64,000 nucleotides of DNA, taken from Winogradskyella bathintestinalis. Its GTDB lineage: Bacteria; Bacteroidota; Bacteroidia; Flavobacteriales; Flavobacteriaceae. Where the stretch lies: contig NZ_JASDDK010000001.1 in NCBI RefSeq assembly GCF_030407435.1, forward strand, positions 930,001-994,000, given 5' to 3'. The notes under the pieces were generated by a model that saw only the letters and a program-made list of their open reading frames with translations, did not search any database and was not told the DNA's origin. The position numbers and the translations under genes are program-made. Below are positions 47,265 to 55,960 of the stretch, in pieces (positions within the stretch are counted from its first letter, which is position 1; every line of letters starts with the position of its first letter).

Positions 47265-47268
47265 CTAT

Positions 47269-47299
47269 AAGCTTCAATAGAGATGTTGGAGCTTTTTTT
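47269..47299 (+). terminator. Terminator of tRNA-Leu
   Basis: 9-bp stem AAGCTTCAA/TTGGAGCTT (one T.G pair), loop TAGAGATG and seven T residues. The same hairpin, altered, follows the tRNA relic at 54301-54333. Confidence 0.9.
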
Positions 47300-47353
47300 A
47301 TAATTAAAATCAAATAGTGCATTCTAAAATATTTGATTTTCAATACCAATTAA

Positions 47354-47971
47354 TTACTCGCTTAACATAAATAATTTTGATGTCATAGTAAAATTTATCA
47401 ACTCGCCAATAGTTTTTAAACTCAATTTACTTCTAATATTTTGTTTATGTTTTTCAACAGTTTGTGAAGATATATGTAAGCTTTCAGCAATTTCCTTGCT
47501 GGTTTTTCCTGTAGATAATATAATTAAGATTTCTTTTTCTCTCTTGGTCAGAGTTTCTAATAATGCGCGATTTTCGTCACTAGGTTTAATGTTTTCTTCG
47601 TGCTTTTTAAAATTAAGGAACGCTAAGTTAATTGTAATTTTAAGTTGGGCTAGGTTAAAAGGTTTAAGAATATAAGCAAATGGCATAGTGCTTTTTGCAC
47701 GATCTACTATTTTTGAATCAGAATAAGCGGTTAAATAAACTACTGGAACTGTTTTAATATCACTGAATTTTTCTATAATCGCAATACCGTCAATAGAATT
47801 CTTTAAATTAATATCTGAAATCACTAGGTCATAATTATGTTCCAAAAATAGTGCGATGGACTCATCATAATTCCTAGCAATATCAATTGTAGCAAACTCA
47901 TCTTTTTGTAATGATAACTGCAAATCTTTAGCAATTATTAATTCATCTTCAATAAGTAATATCTTTAGCAT
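47354..47971 (-). CDS. Response regulator, NarL/LuxR type
   Basis: 205 residues. Receiver domain (about 1-118) with acidic pocket E8/D9, phospho-acceptor D53 in LVISDINLK, T81 and K103. C-terminal LuxR HTH (about 140-200, LTKREKEILIILSTGKTSKEIAESLHISSQTVEKH). It binds DNA as a dimer when phosphorylated. It starts 5 bases after the sensor kinase stop, so the kinase is its partner. A candidate target dyad lies at 51084-51105. Confidence 0.94.
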   Translation of the reverse strand: MLKILLIEDELIIAKDLQLSLQKDEFATIDIARNYDESIALFLEHNYDLVISDINLKNSIDGIAIIEKFSDIKTVPVVYLTAYSDSKIVDRAKSTMPFAYILKPFNLAQLKITINLAFLNFKKHEENIKPSDENRALLETLTKREKEILIILSTGKTSKEIAESLHISSQTVEKHKQNIRSKLSLKTIGELINFTMTSKLFMLSE

Positions 47972-47976
47972 AAACT

Positions 47977-50900
47977 TTAATTTTTAAGTGGAATAATAAT
48001 TGTGTTCGACGTTCCTCTTGTGCTATCTACTCTAAGAGTTCCATCAATTTGAAAAACCATGTCCTTAATTAAATCTAACCCCATCGAGAAGGATGAAATA
48101 TCGTTTTCGGCATAGCCTTTACCATTGTCATTTATCATTAATATAAGCATGTTATTTTCAACCTTACAAGACAGCACAACTACATTGGTTTCATTATAAG
48201 ATTCATACGCATGTTTAGCGATATTTGTTAAAAGCTCATTAATTATAAGACCATATATGGTAGTATTTAAACCCGAAATATGGTTAGGTTCAACTTGATA
48301 TTCTATATTAAATTTTAAGCGTTCTTGGTCGGCAAGTAATCCTAAAATACTATTGGTTAAGCTAATTGTAAATTCCTTAATATTAACGTTTTCTGAATCC
48401 GACTTTAATTTTTCTTCGACATTTGCTATGGCCAATATTCTGTTTTTTGCAACTTGCAAGGCGTCTTGAGCTATTTCATTGTCGATATGTTGTGATTGAA
48501 TATTCAATAAGCTCGATACAATTTGTAAATTGTTTTTTACACGATGTTGTAATTCTCGCATAAGAAATTTAATATTTTCTTTTTGAGACAACGATGTTTC
48601 ATAAGCGTTATGAAGAGCTTCATTTTTTAAAGAGACTTCTGTGGTTCTTTTTGCAACTAAATTTTCTAGTTCTTGGTTTCTAAGGTTCAGACGGTATGTT
48701 TTATAATAATAAAAACTAATACTAGTAATTAATAGCAAGACAAAGCCTACTATTTTAAATAGGGTAGTTTTGTACCATGGTGGAATAATGGTGAGCTGCA
48801 TCGCGTCTTGATGACTGCTCCATTCACCATTAGCATTCGTTGCTTTTACTTTAAAAACATATTGTCCTGGATTTAAATTAGTATAAGTAATAGTTTTGTT
48901 TTTTGTGATAGGTCTCCATGTGTCATCAAACCCTTCCATAAAATAAGCGTAATCCACTTTTGCAGAATTTAAGTGATTTATGGCGGCGTAATTAAACGTT
49001 AATACGTTTTCATTACTTTTAAACTCTAACGTTTTTTTATATAGTTCATTTTTATTGGTCTCTTTGTTGAAAAGTTCAACGGATTCAATATGTACTTTTG
49101 GTTCGTATGGGCTCGTTTTTAAGTGTTTTGGTTTAAAAATATTAATGCCATCAATGCCGCCAAAATAAAATGTATCATTAGCATCTTTATAACCAGATTT
49201 TCCATTAAACTCATTGTTTTGCAAACCATCGTCTTGTGTGTAATTTGTAAAGGTTTTAGTGGCTGGATCAAATAAGGAAAGTCCAAAATTGGTGCTTACC
49301 CAAATATTATCATTTTCAGTAACCAAAATGCTATAAATAAAATCATTAGGTAGTCCTTTTTGTTTATAGTAAAGCGTAGTTTTTAAGGTATTTACATCTA
49401 ATTTGGTTAAGCCTACGCTAGTACCAAACCACATATCTCCTTTTGAGTTTTCGGTAATGCCAAAAATACGGTCACTACTAATTTTGTAACCTTCCTTGGC
49501 ATCGTTAGTAAAATTAGTAACGGTTTTGTTAGGTTCAATTTTATAAACCCCTTCATCAGTGCCCAACCAAAGGTTTTTCTTAGAATCAATAAATGAGGTA
49601 CGTGCTCTATTTAAAGGTTTCCCATTTATATAATAGTTTGAAAATGTATTGTTTTGAATATTGTAAATGTAGAGTCCGCCAGACCAAGTTGCTACCAATA
49701 ATTCATTTTTAGAATGTGGGGTTATTTGTATTACATCTCTGTTTGAAATGTAATTCTCTGAAGTTTTCACTTCCACAAACCGTTCCTCTTTGGCATCATA
49801 TTTTAATAACCCGGTTGTAAATCCGCCTGCCCAAACGTTGCCGAAATCATCTTTGGCAATGGTATAAATTAATTCTTTCTTATGATTGGTGTATTGATGA
49901 AATTTTTTCTGGTTGAAATCATACTTAATCAATCCAATTGTAGTTCCTAAAAATAAGGTAGAATCTTTATAGGGTAGAAATTGAAAGGTGCTAATTTTTT
50001 TCGAATCAGATAGACTTGCAATCTTAACTTTTAAGGTTGTAAATTTTTCCCGGTATTCATTATAATGTATCAATCCTTCTCCATCCGTAGCAAACCATAA
50101 ATTTCCTTTATTGTCATCTAAAATATCATTTATTGTAATTGGTGTATGACGTTCTTTATTCTGATCAATAAATACTTGTTTTGAAATCTTGCCATCTTCT
50201 GTATTATAGCTGTAAGCACCACTATCTCCACCTATTAAAATAGTAGTGTCATCTTTAAGATAAAAACAATTTATAGCATCCTGGTTTATTATTTGCTTTG
50301 TGTCTTTAGTCTTTAGATTTTTAATATAAAGTCCGTTTTCAGTGCCAACATACATTAAACCTTGATGAGATAAAATGGAGTTGTGAGAGCTGTTGTCTAA
50401 AATATCATAGTTTTTTACTGAAAAATCATTCAAATTGAAGTGCAATAGACCAGTAGCATTTGTCGCCATTATGAAATTATTTTTACCCACTTCATACAAG
50501 GACTTTACATAATTTTCAGTTTCATTTTTGGGTAACGGAATAGTTTTAATGAATTTTGTTTTTCTGTTAAACAGAAGTATAGAATTGCGTAGAGAAAACA
50601 ATAAATAATTGTTACCTACGGGAAAAATTTTATACGACGTATTTTCCGCAGGAATTTCAAGATTATTAGAAATCTCAAAAAAAGTATTATTAGACAGCTT
50701 TAGCCCAAAAACACCTTTGGAATTGGAAGCAATAAAAAGCGTGTCATTCGCGGTATATAAGTCTCTAGCGTGATCTTCGGGAATACTTAAAGTATCTAGC
50801 GGATTATTATTGTAAATTTTAAAATCGACGCTGTTGTAACGATGTAGGCCATCTTCAGTAGCTAACCATAAATAGTTTAAATCATCTTTAGCTATAGCTT

Positions 50901-51036
50901 TAATATTAAGCTGGGCTATACCATCTGCTTGCCCAATAACTCTTACTTTTAGGGTATCCGTATTAAAATTTCTTTGTGCGAAGATATCTGTAAAAAAAAT
51001 GAAGAGAATACAACAACAGACTAACTTTTTGAGCAA
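47977..51036 (-). CDS. Two-component sensor kinase with periplasmic propeller and HisKA_2 domain
   Basis: 1019 residues. Signal peptide (about 1-20), a periplasmic double propeller of reg_prop repeats (about 30-640; LWLATEDGL, NLWFATDGEGLIHYNE), Y_Y_Y domain (about 690-760, PGQYVFKVKATNANGEWS), one membrane helix (about 765-790), a short coiled coil, then a HisKA_2 dimerisation domain with phospho-acceptor H831 in RELQHRVKNNLQIV and a HATPase (about 900-1019, NELLTNIAKHAYE, NDNGKGY). Unlike SusR-type hybrids it has no receiver of its own and the regulator is a separate gene. The start codon is TTG (no in-frame ATG before the signal peptide). The ligand is unknown. Confidence 0.92.
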   Translation of the reverse strand: MLKKLVCCCILFIFFTDIFAQRNFNTDTLKVRVIGQADGIAQLNIKAIAKDDLNYLWLATEDGLHRYNSVDFKIYNNNPLDTLSIPEDHARDLYTANDTLFIASNSKGVFGLKLSNNTFFEISNNLEIPAENTSYKIFPVGNNYLLFSLRNSILLFNRKTKFIKTIPLPKNETENYVKSLYEVGKNNFIMATNATGLLHFNLNDFSVKNYDILDNSSHNSILSHQGLMYVGTENGLYIKNLKTKDTKQIINQDAINCFYLKDDTTILIGGDSGAYSYNTEDGKISKQVFIDQNKERHTPITINDILDDNKGNLWFATDGEGLIHYNEYREKFTTLKVKIASLSDSKKISTFQFLPYKDSTLFLGTTIGLIKYDFNQKKFHQYTNHKKELIYTIAKDDFGNVWAGGFTTGLLKYDAKEERFVEVKTSENYISNRDVIQITPHSKNELLVATWSGGLYIYNIQNNTFSNYYINGKPLNRARTSFIDSKKNLWLGTDEGVYKIEPNKTVTNFTNDAKEGYKISSDRIFGITENSKGDMWFGTSVGLTKLDVNTLKTTLYYKQKGLPNDFIYSILVTENDNIWVSTNFGLSLFDPATKTFTNYTQDDGLQNNEFNGKSGYKDANDTFYFGGIDGINIFKPKHLKTSPYEPKVHIESVELFNKETNKNELYKKTLEFKSNENVLTFNYAAINHLNSAKVDYAYFMEGFDDTWRPITKNKTITYTNLNPGQYVFKVKATNANGEWSSHQDAMQLTIIPPWYKTTLFKIVGFVLLLITSISFYYYKTYRLNLRNQELENLVAKRTTEVSLKNEALHNAYETSLSQKENIKFLMRELQHRVKNNLQIVSSLLNIQSQHIDNEIAQDALQVAKNRILAIANVEEKLKSDSENVNIKEFTISLTNSILGLLADQERLKFNIEYQVEPNHISGLNTTIYGLIINELLTNIAKHAYESYNETNVVVLSCKVENNMLILMINDNGKGYAENDISSFSMGLDLIKDMVFQIDGTLRVDSTRGTSNTIIIPLKN

Positions 51037-51083
51037 AATAAATAGGAGTTTTATATATTTATAGGCTTTCGAATATAACTAAA

Positions 51084-51105
51084 AAATACCTAATATTCGG
51101 TATTT
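51084..51105. promoter_or_regulatory. Dyad between the kinase and LRR genes
   Basis: AAATACC-TAATATTC-GGTATTT, a perfect 7-bp inverted repeat with an 8-base centre, in the 191-bp divergent region. It lies about 21 bases upstream of the LRR -7 element, a fitting place for activation by the neighbouring LuxR-type regulator. Inference only. Confidence 0.45.
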
Positions 51106-51125
51106 ACTTACATAGGTTAAGATTT

Positions 51126-51133
51126 TATCTTTG
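51126..51133 (+). promoter_or_regulatory. -7 promoter element for the LRR gene
   Basis: TATCTTTG matches TAnnTTTG but has no -33 TTG at normal spacing, which fits an activator-dependent promoter. The leader would be about 90 bases. Confidence 0.5.
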
Positions 51134-51227
51134 ATGTCCCAAACTACATTAACCTATTTACTTTCAATTTTTTATTGTTCTTAGCGTGTGTAGTTTTTAA
51201 TTAATTTTTTAATAAAATCTTTTAAAA

Positions 51228-54074
51228 ATGAAAACAAAACTACTATTATTATTTGTAATTTCTGGTGCATGGTTAAATGCACAGATTAGTATTCCAGATC
51301 CCAACTTTGAACAAGCCTTAATTGATCTAGGTCATGATACCGATGGTGCTATCAATGGACAAATATCAGAAGTTGATGCGCAAGCGGTAACCTTATTATA
51401 CGTTAATGACAATGAAATTACATCATTGGAAGGAATTGAAGCCTTTGTAAATATTACTGATTTACGATTTCACAATAACCAAGTGGCCTCCGTTGACCTA
51501 AGCAGTAATACCGCTCTTACAATTTTGGTGTCTCAAAACAATCCATTGACCAGTTTAGATTTGTCACAAAATGTAAATCTTACACAATTATATTCAGACA
51601 ACACCACAATTGAAAATTTAACATTTTCGAATCCTAGTCCTTTAACGGCGCTCAACATTTCAGGTGCTTCTGTTACAACTATCGATTTGTCAAATATGCC
51701 CGATTTAGAACAAGTGGATATTAGTAATACTGGACTGTCTAATATTGATTTGACTAACAATACGCAGTTACTGTATTTAAATATAACTAATACAAACACA
51801 ACGTCATTGAATTTGACTCAAAACACAAATTTGCTTGAGGTGGGTGTAACAGAGAACAATTTAACGGAATTAGATTTAAGTCAAAACACCTTACTTCAGT
51901 TAGCGTATTTAGGTCGTAACAGATTTACCACATTTACTGCACCTAATTTACCAAATCTAAAAACGTTTGGTATTAATACCCAGCAAGACGGTTTTAAACT
52001 AGCATCTTTAGACATATCTGCACTAACAAATCTAGAGACCTTGTATGCAGAAACAAACGAGCTTACTTCTATAAATGTAACTAGTAATACACAGTTAAAT
52101 TATATAAATATTGGTGAGAATCAGATTTCTACTATAGATTTATCAAGCAATACACTCTTAAGCGAATTTTTTGCCTATGGAGGTACTCTCGAAACTATTG
52201 ACTTAAGTAGTAACAGTGATTTAAATGTAGTAAATCTAGATGGTAATAATTTAACTTCAGTGAATGCAGCCAACGGAAATAATACAAATCTTAGTGAATT
52301 AAATATACGTGATAATTCAAATTTATTCTGCATTCAGGTAGATAATGTAGAATTAGCTTATAATGAACTGGCCAATGATTTATGGGGGAAGGATGAACAA
52401 GCGTTGTATGAGACCGATTGTAATAATCCACTAAGTGGGGTTACAGTTAGTGTGCCTGATGATAATCTTGAAGCAAGATTAATTAACTTGGGCGTTGACC
52501 GCTCTGGCAATATGGATAACTTAATAACGTTATCTGAAGCACTAAATACGACATTTTTAGATTTGAATGGGCTCGGTATAAATAACCCAACTGGATTAGA
52601 ATCATTTAAAAACCTAACAGGTTTAAATCTAGGTGAAAACAATCTATCTTTTATAGATGTAAGTACTATGAGTCGTTTGATCTATTTAGATGTTTATAAC
52701 AACAACTTAACGGATTTAGATTTAGACAACAATCCAGAGGTGTCAGAATTATATATAGGCCAAAACAATATAACAGATTTGGATGTCAGCCAACTTAACT
52801 TAAGAGATTTTTTCATTCATGATAATCCAATTCAATCTGTAGATTTAGCAAACAGCACTAGTTTGGAGCGTTTCTATGCATACGACTGTAACCTAATTTC
52901 TGTTGATGTTAGCAATAGTGAAAATTTAATAGTATTAAGTTTAGATAGAAATAACCTATCTAGTTTAAACTTGGCCAATGGGAATAATGCTATTTTAAAT
53001 GAATTTTATGTACACGATAATCCCAACCTATTTTGCATTCAAGTAGATAATATTGAACAAGCTTACAGCAAGCGTGCAGAAGAATTATGGGGTAAAGACG
53101 ATCAAGCATTGTATGAAACCGATTGTAATAATCCATCTTCTGGTTTTGTTAACGTTCCAGATAATTCTTTTGAACAAGGTCTTATAAATCTAGGCATAGA
53201 TCGCTCTGGTATTATGGATGATAAAATTACGGTGTCTGAAGCATTAAATACAACTTTTTTAGAGCTAGATGAATTGGGGATCTCTAATCCTCAAGGTTTA
53301 GAAGCATTTAAATATTTAACAGGTTTAAGACTGTTTGATAATAACTTGTCATTCTTAGATTTAAGCACTATGACAAACTTAGATTATATCGATGTTTATG
53401 GCAATAACCTAACAGAATTAGATTTAAGCAACAACCCTAATATGGCGGCGCTTTATATAGGTGATAACAATATAGAGTCTATAGATGTAAGCGCGCTTAA
53501 CTTAAGAGAATTTGCGTTTGAATATAATTCTATAAACACTGTAGATTTAGCGAATAGTACAAATTTAGAATATTTACAAGCTGCTTTTAATAACTTAACC
53601 GAATTAGATCTTAGTAATAATCCAAATCTCGATAGGTTATTTGTTGAAGGAAATGCACTCACCATCTTAGATATTAAAAATGGTAATACTAATGGTATTT
53701 CAGAATATAATAGTGTCAACAATACAGGTTTGTTTTGTGTACAAGTAGATGATGTAAATTTTGCAAATAATAATTTTCTTCAAAAGGATACCGCTACTAA
53801 CTTTAGTACAGACTGTGATTATCAATTATCAACAGATGAATTTGAATTATCATCTAACGTTAATTTTTACCCTAATCCAGCAAGTTCAGAAATTCAAATT
53901 GATACTTTAGAAATCATTACATCCGTTTCTATTATGAATCTTACTGGAAAAATCGTTAAAACTATTAAAGGTAATACTAATAATATAAATGTTTCCGACC
54001 TGTCTAACGGTGTCTATTTTATTAAAATTTCGACTGTAAACGCTACAGTAGTTGAAAAATTAATTAAGAATTAA
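51228..54074 (+). CDS. Leucine-rich-repeat surface protein with T9SS sorting domain
   Basis: 948 residues. Signal peptide (about 1-18), three related LRR modules (about 20-400, 407-636 and 640-850) made of 20-22-residue repeats of the form LTSLDLSxN, and a C-terminal T9SS type A sorting domain (about 868-948; VNFYPNPASSE and GVYFIKIS). Modules open with a (I/V)xVPDxxxE..LI.LG block and close with FCIQVD..LWGKD.QALYETDC. The gene grew by internal duplication. Likely a secreted or cell-surface binding protein. Divergent from the sensor kinase and followed by a terminator. Confidence 0.93.
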   Translation: MKTKLLLLFVISGAWLNAQISIPDPNFEQALIDLGHDTDGAINGQISEVDAQAVTLLYVNDNEITSLEGIEAFVNITDLRFHNNQVASVDLSSNTALTILVSQNNPLTSLDLSQNVNLTQLYSDNTTIENLTFSNPSPLTALNISGASVTTIDLSNMPDLEQVDISNTGLSNIDLTNNTQLLYLNITNTNTTSLNLTQNTNLLEVGVTENNLTELDLSQNTLLQLAYLGRNRFTTFTAPNLPNLKTFGINTQQDGFKLASLDISALTNLETLYAETNELTSINVTSNTQLNYINIGENQISTIDLSSNTLLSEFFAYGGTLETIDLSSNSDLNVVNLDGNNLTSVNAANGNNTNLSELNIRDNSNLFCIQVDNVELAYNELANDLWGKDEQALYETDCNNPLSGVTVSVPDDNLEARLINLGVDRSGNMDNLITLSEALNTTFLDLNGLGINNPTGLESFKNLTGLNLGENNLSFIDVSTMSRLIYLDVYNNNLTDLDLDNNPEVSELYIGQNNITDLDVSQLNLRDFFIHDNPIQSVDLANSTSLERFYAYDCNLISVDVSNSENLIVLSLDRNNLSSLNLANGNNAILNEFYVHDNPNLFCIQVDNIEQAYSKRAEELWGKDDQALYETDCNNPSSGFVNVPDNSFEQGLINLGIDRSGIMDDKITVSEALNTTFLELDELGISNPQGLEAFKYLTGLRLFDNNLSFLDLSTMTNLDYIDVYGNNLTELDLSNNPNMAALYIGDNNIESIDVSALNLREFAFEYNSINTVDLANSTNLEYLQAAFNNLTELDLSNNPNLDRLFVEGNALTILDIKNGNTNGISEYNSVNNTGLFCVQVDDVNFANNNFLQKDTATNFSTDCDYQLSTDEFELSSNVNFYPNPASSEIQIDTLEIITSVSIMNLTGKIVKTIKGNTNNINVSDLSNGVYFIKISTVNATVVEKLIKN

Positions 54075-54104
54075 AAAAGCTATTTTTTAATAAGGGTTAA
54101 TTAA

Positions 54105-54145
54105 TCGATGTGCGCTAAAATCTAGAGGTACATCGGTTTTTTTTT
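54105..54145 (+). terminator. Terminator after the LRR gene
   Basis: CGATGT/ACATCG stem (54106-54111 with 54130-54135) followed by nine T residues. The loop of 18 bases is longer than average. Confidence 0.75.
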
Positions 54146-54216
54146 AGTACAGATCCCATGAATTCTTTTAAGTCAATTGCCAAGCATAGTTCAATAATGT
54201 ACTATTACAACAACTT

Positions 54217-54297
54217 GATGAAATGGTGAAAATTAGTCGACTCATTACATTCAAAATTTAAGGTCTCAAAGAGTGGGTACTATTCTCGTTTTGAGGA
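54217..54297 (+). pseudogene. Decayed tRNA-Leu copy
   Basis: By hand alignment about 57 of 83 columns match the tRNA-Leu at 47183 with three single-base gaps. The anticodon loop block ATTCAAAAT is kept exactly, as are GTCxCAA of the variable arm, ATTCxCG of the T arm and TTGAG of the acceptor. Acceptor and anticodon stems no longer pair well and GGTTCGA of the T loop has become GGTACTA, so it should not be a working tRNA. It is followed by a copy of the tRNA's terminator. Located between the LRR gene and moeA in a 383-base gap. Confidence 0.75.
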
Positions 54298-54300
54298 CAA

Positions 54301-54333
54301 AGACTTCAACAGCGATGTTGAGGTCTTTTTTTT
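54301..54333 (+). terminator. Relic tRNA terminator
   Basis: AGACTTCAAC/GTTGAGGTCT (one G.T pair), loop AGCGAT, eight T residues. It corresponds base for base in layout to the tRNA-Leu terminator at 47269-47299 and still looks functional. Confidence 0.85.
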
Positions 54334-54427
54334 CTATTCAATTTAAAAATCATCTTCTCAAGATGCCATATTTTAATTAGCAATTGAATAAAAAATTAAT
54401 ATGGATATTTTACTATGAAATCTTCGT

Positions 54428-54435
54428 TATATTTG
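54428..54435 (+). promoter_or_regulatory. -7 promoter element of the moco operon
   Basis: TATATTTG matches TAnnTTTG and lies 23 bases upstream of the moeA ATG, giving a leader of under 20 bases. No -33 TTG at normal spacing. Confidence 0.5.
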
Positions 54436-54458
54436 ATTAGACATAGCGCTCAAATAGT

Positions 54459-55634
54459 ATGATTTCCGTAGATAAAGCATTACATATAATTAAAAGTTTT
54501 CCGAAAGAATATACTTTTGAAACGGTGGAGCTGCGAAACGCGCTCAATTTAGTGTTATTTGAAGATATTTTTTCGCCTATAAATATGCCACCTTTCAGAC
54601 AATCTGCCATGGATGGATATGCGTTTAGATATTCTGAAAATCAAAAGTTTACAATAGTTGAAGAGTCTAAAGCTGGAGATGGTCATAATTATGTTCTAAA
54701 CGAAGGTGAAGCTGTGAGGATTTTTACTGGGGCGCTAGTGCCAGATAACGCAGACACGGTCATTATGCAAGAACATGTAGAACGTGAAGGAGAAATAATT
54801 CAAATAAAAAAAATGCCATTCCAGTTTGCGAACATCCGTAAAGTAGGCGAGCAGATTAATATCGGAGAATTAGCTTTAAAAAAAGGCACCCAGCTAAATG
54901 AGGCCGCGATAGGTTTCCTGGCCGGTTTAGGCATTACAACCATTTCGGTTTATAAAACACCAAAAGTGGCCATCTTAGTTACAGGAAATGAATTACAGAA
55001 ACCAGGAACAAAATTAGAACTAGGAAGGATATACGAAAGTAATTCCATAATGCTAGAAGCCGCTCTAAAAAGCATAGGTGTAAAAGACATAGAGTTAATT
55101 CGTGTAAAGGACAATTATAACTCCATAAAAAATAGAATCAAAAAGACTTTAAGTACTAAGGATATACTATTGATTTCAGGCGGAATTTCGGTGGGGGATT
55201 ATGATTTTGTAAGAGAAGCGCTGTTAGAAAATGAGGTAGAAGAGTTGTTTTACAAAGTGAACCAAAAACCGGGTAAGCCCTTATGGTTCGGTAAAAAAGC
55301 AAATACATATGTTTTTGCTTTACCGGGTAATCCGGCTTCTGCCCTAACATGTTTTTACATTTATGCACGTCCGCTATTGAAGAAAATTTCAGGTTGTAAA
55401 AATAATTATTTACAAAAAGTAAAGGTGATAAGTAAAACGGTTATAAACAATTCATCGGGAAAAACATTGTTTTTAAAAGCGCACTTAGAAGGAAATTCAG
55501 TTGAAGTCCTTCAGGGACAAAGTTCAGCAATGTTATACACTTATGCGTTGAGTAATGCACTAATTTGTGTAGATTCTGAAACCACTGAAATTAAAATAGG
55601 AGACGAGGTTGAATGCATAAAACTAGTGTTATAA
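54459..55634 (+). CDS. moeA: Molybdopterin molybdenumtransferase
   Basis: Inserts molybdate into adenylylated molybdopterin to give active Mo-cofactor. 391 residues, typical. Signature MPPFRQSAMDGYAF (about 46-60), VRIFTGALVPDNADTVIMQE (about 86-105), the MoCF/MPT-binding block LLISGGISVGDYD (about 237-249) and LPGNPASALTCF. First gene of an eight-gene moco operon. Its stop overlaps the next start by one base. Confidence 0.96.
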   Translation: MISVDKALHIIKSFPKEYTFETVELRNALNLVLFEDIFSPINMPPFRQSAMDGYAFRYSENQKFTIVEESKAGDGHNYVLNEGEAVRIFTGALVPDNADTVIMQEHVEREGEIIQIKKMPFQFANIRKVGEQINIGELALKKGTQLNEAAIGFLAGLGITTISVYKTPKVAILVTGNELQKPGTKLELGRIYESNSIMLEAALKSIGVKDIELIRVKDNYNSIKNRIKKTLSTKDILLISGGISVGDYDFVREALLENEVEELFYKVNQKPGKPLWFGKKANTYVFALPGNPASALTCFYIYARPLLKKISGCKNNYLQKVKVISKTVINNSSGKTLFLKAHLEGNSVEVLQGQSSAMLYTYALSNALICVDSETTEIKIGDEVECIKLVL

Positions 55635-55960
55635 TGAAAGTGAAATCTAAAATTTGGATAGAAAAAGAGGGAAAACCATTTATAGGTTATGGACGCATTA
55701 AATTATTGAAAGAAGTTGATAATACGGCATCTATAAGTGCAGCAGCCAAAGCAATGAAAATGTCTTATAAAAAAGCATGGAATTTATTAAACGATATAGA
55801 AGCTTTAGCAGAACAACCTGTTTTGGTAAAAAATATTGGAGGAAAAAATGGAGGTGGGTCGCAAGTTACCGCTTATGGAAAATCTTTAATTCTGCAATTT
55901 GAGATACTAAATGAAAATTGCATCGGCTTTTTAGAACAAGAATATAAAAAGTTAACCTAA
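55634..55960 (+). CDS. ModE-like winged-helix regulator (HTH domain only)
   Basis: 108 residues from ATG 55634 (TAATG overlap with moeA). It matches the N-terminal LysR-type winged-helix domain of ModE: ASISAAAKAMKMSYKKAWNLL is the HTH and GGKNGGGSQVTAYGK the wing. The C-terminal tandem Mop domains that bind molybdate in full ModE are absent, so how it senses Mo is unknown. Likely local control of this operon or of Mo transport. Confidence 0.9.
   Translation: MKVKSKIWIEKEGKPFIGYGRIKLLKEVDNTASISAAAKAMKMSYKKAWNLLNDIEALAEQPVLVKNIGGKNGGGSQVTAYGKSLILQFEILNENCIGFLEQEYKKLT

Noticed and set aside
47300-54216. Block between the two tRNA-Leu copies as an active integrative element
   Set aside because: No integrase, transposase, transfer genes or exact att repeats are present; only an old duplication or relic island can be argued.
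54158-54232. 23-codon ORF (MNSFKSIAKH...) before the tRNA relic
   Set aside because: It ends inside the tRNA-like sequence, has no signal or helix pattern and no own promoter; chance is likely.
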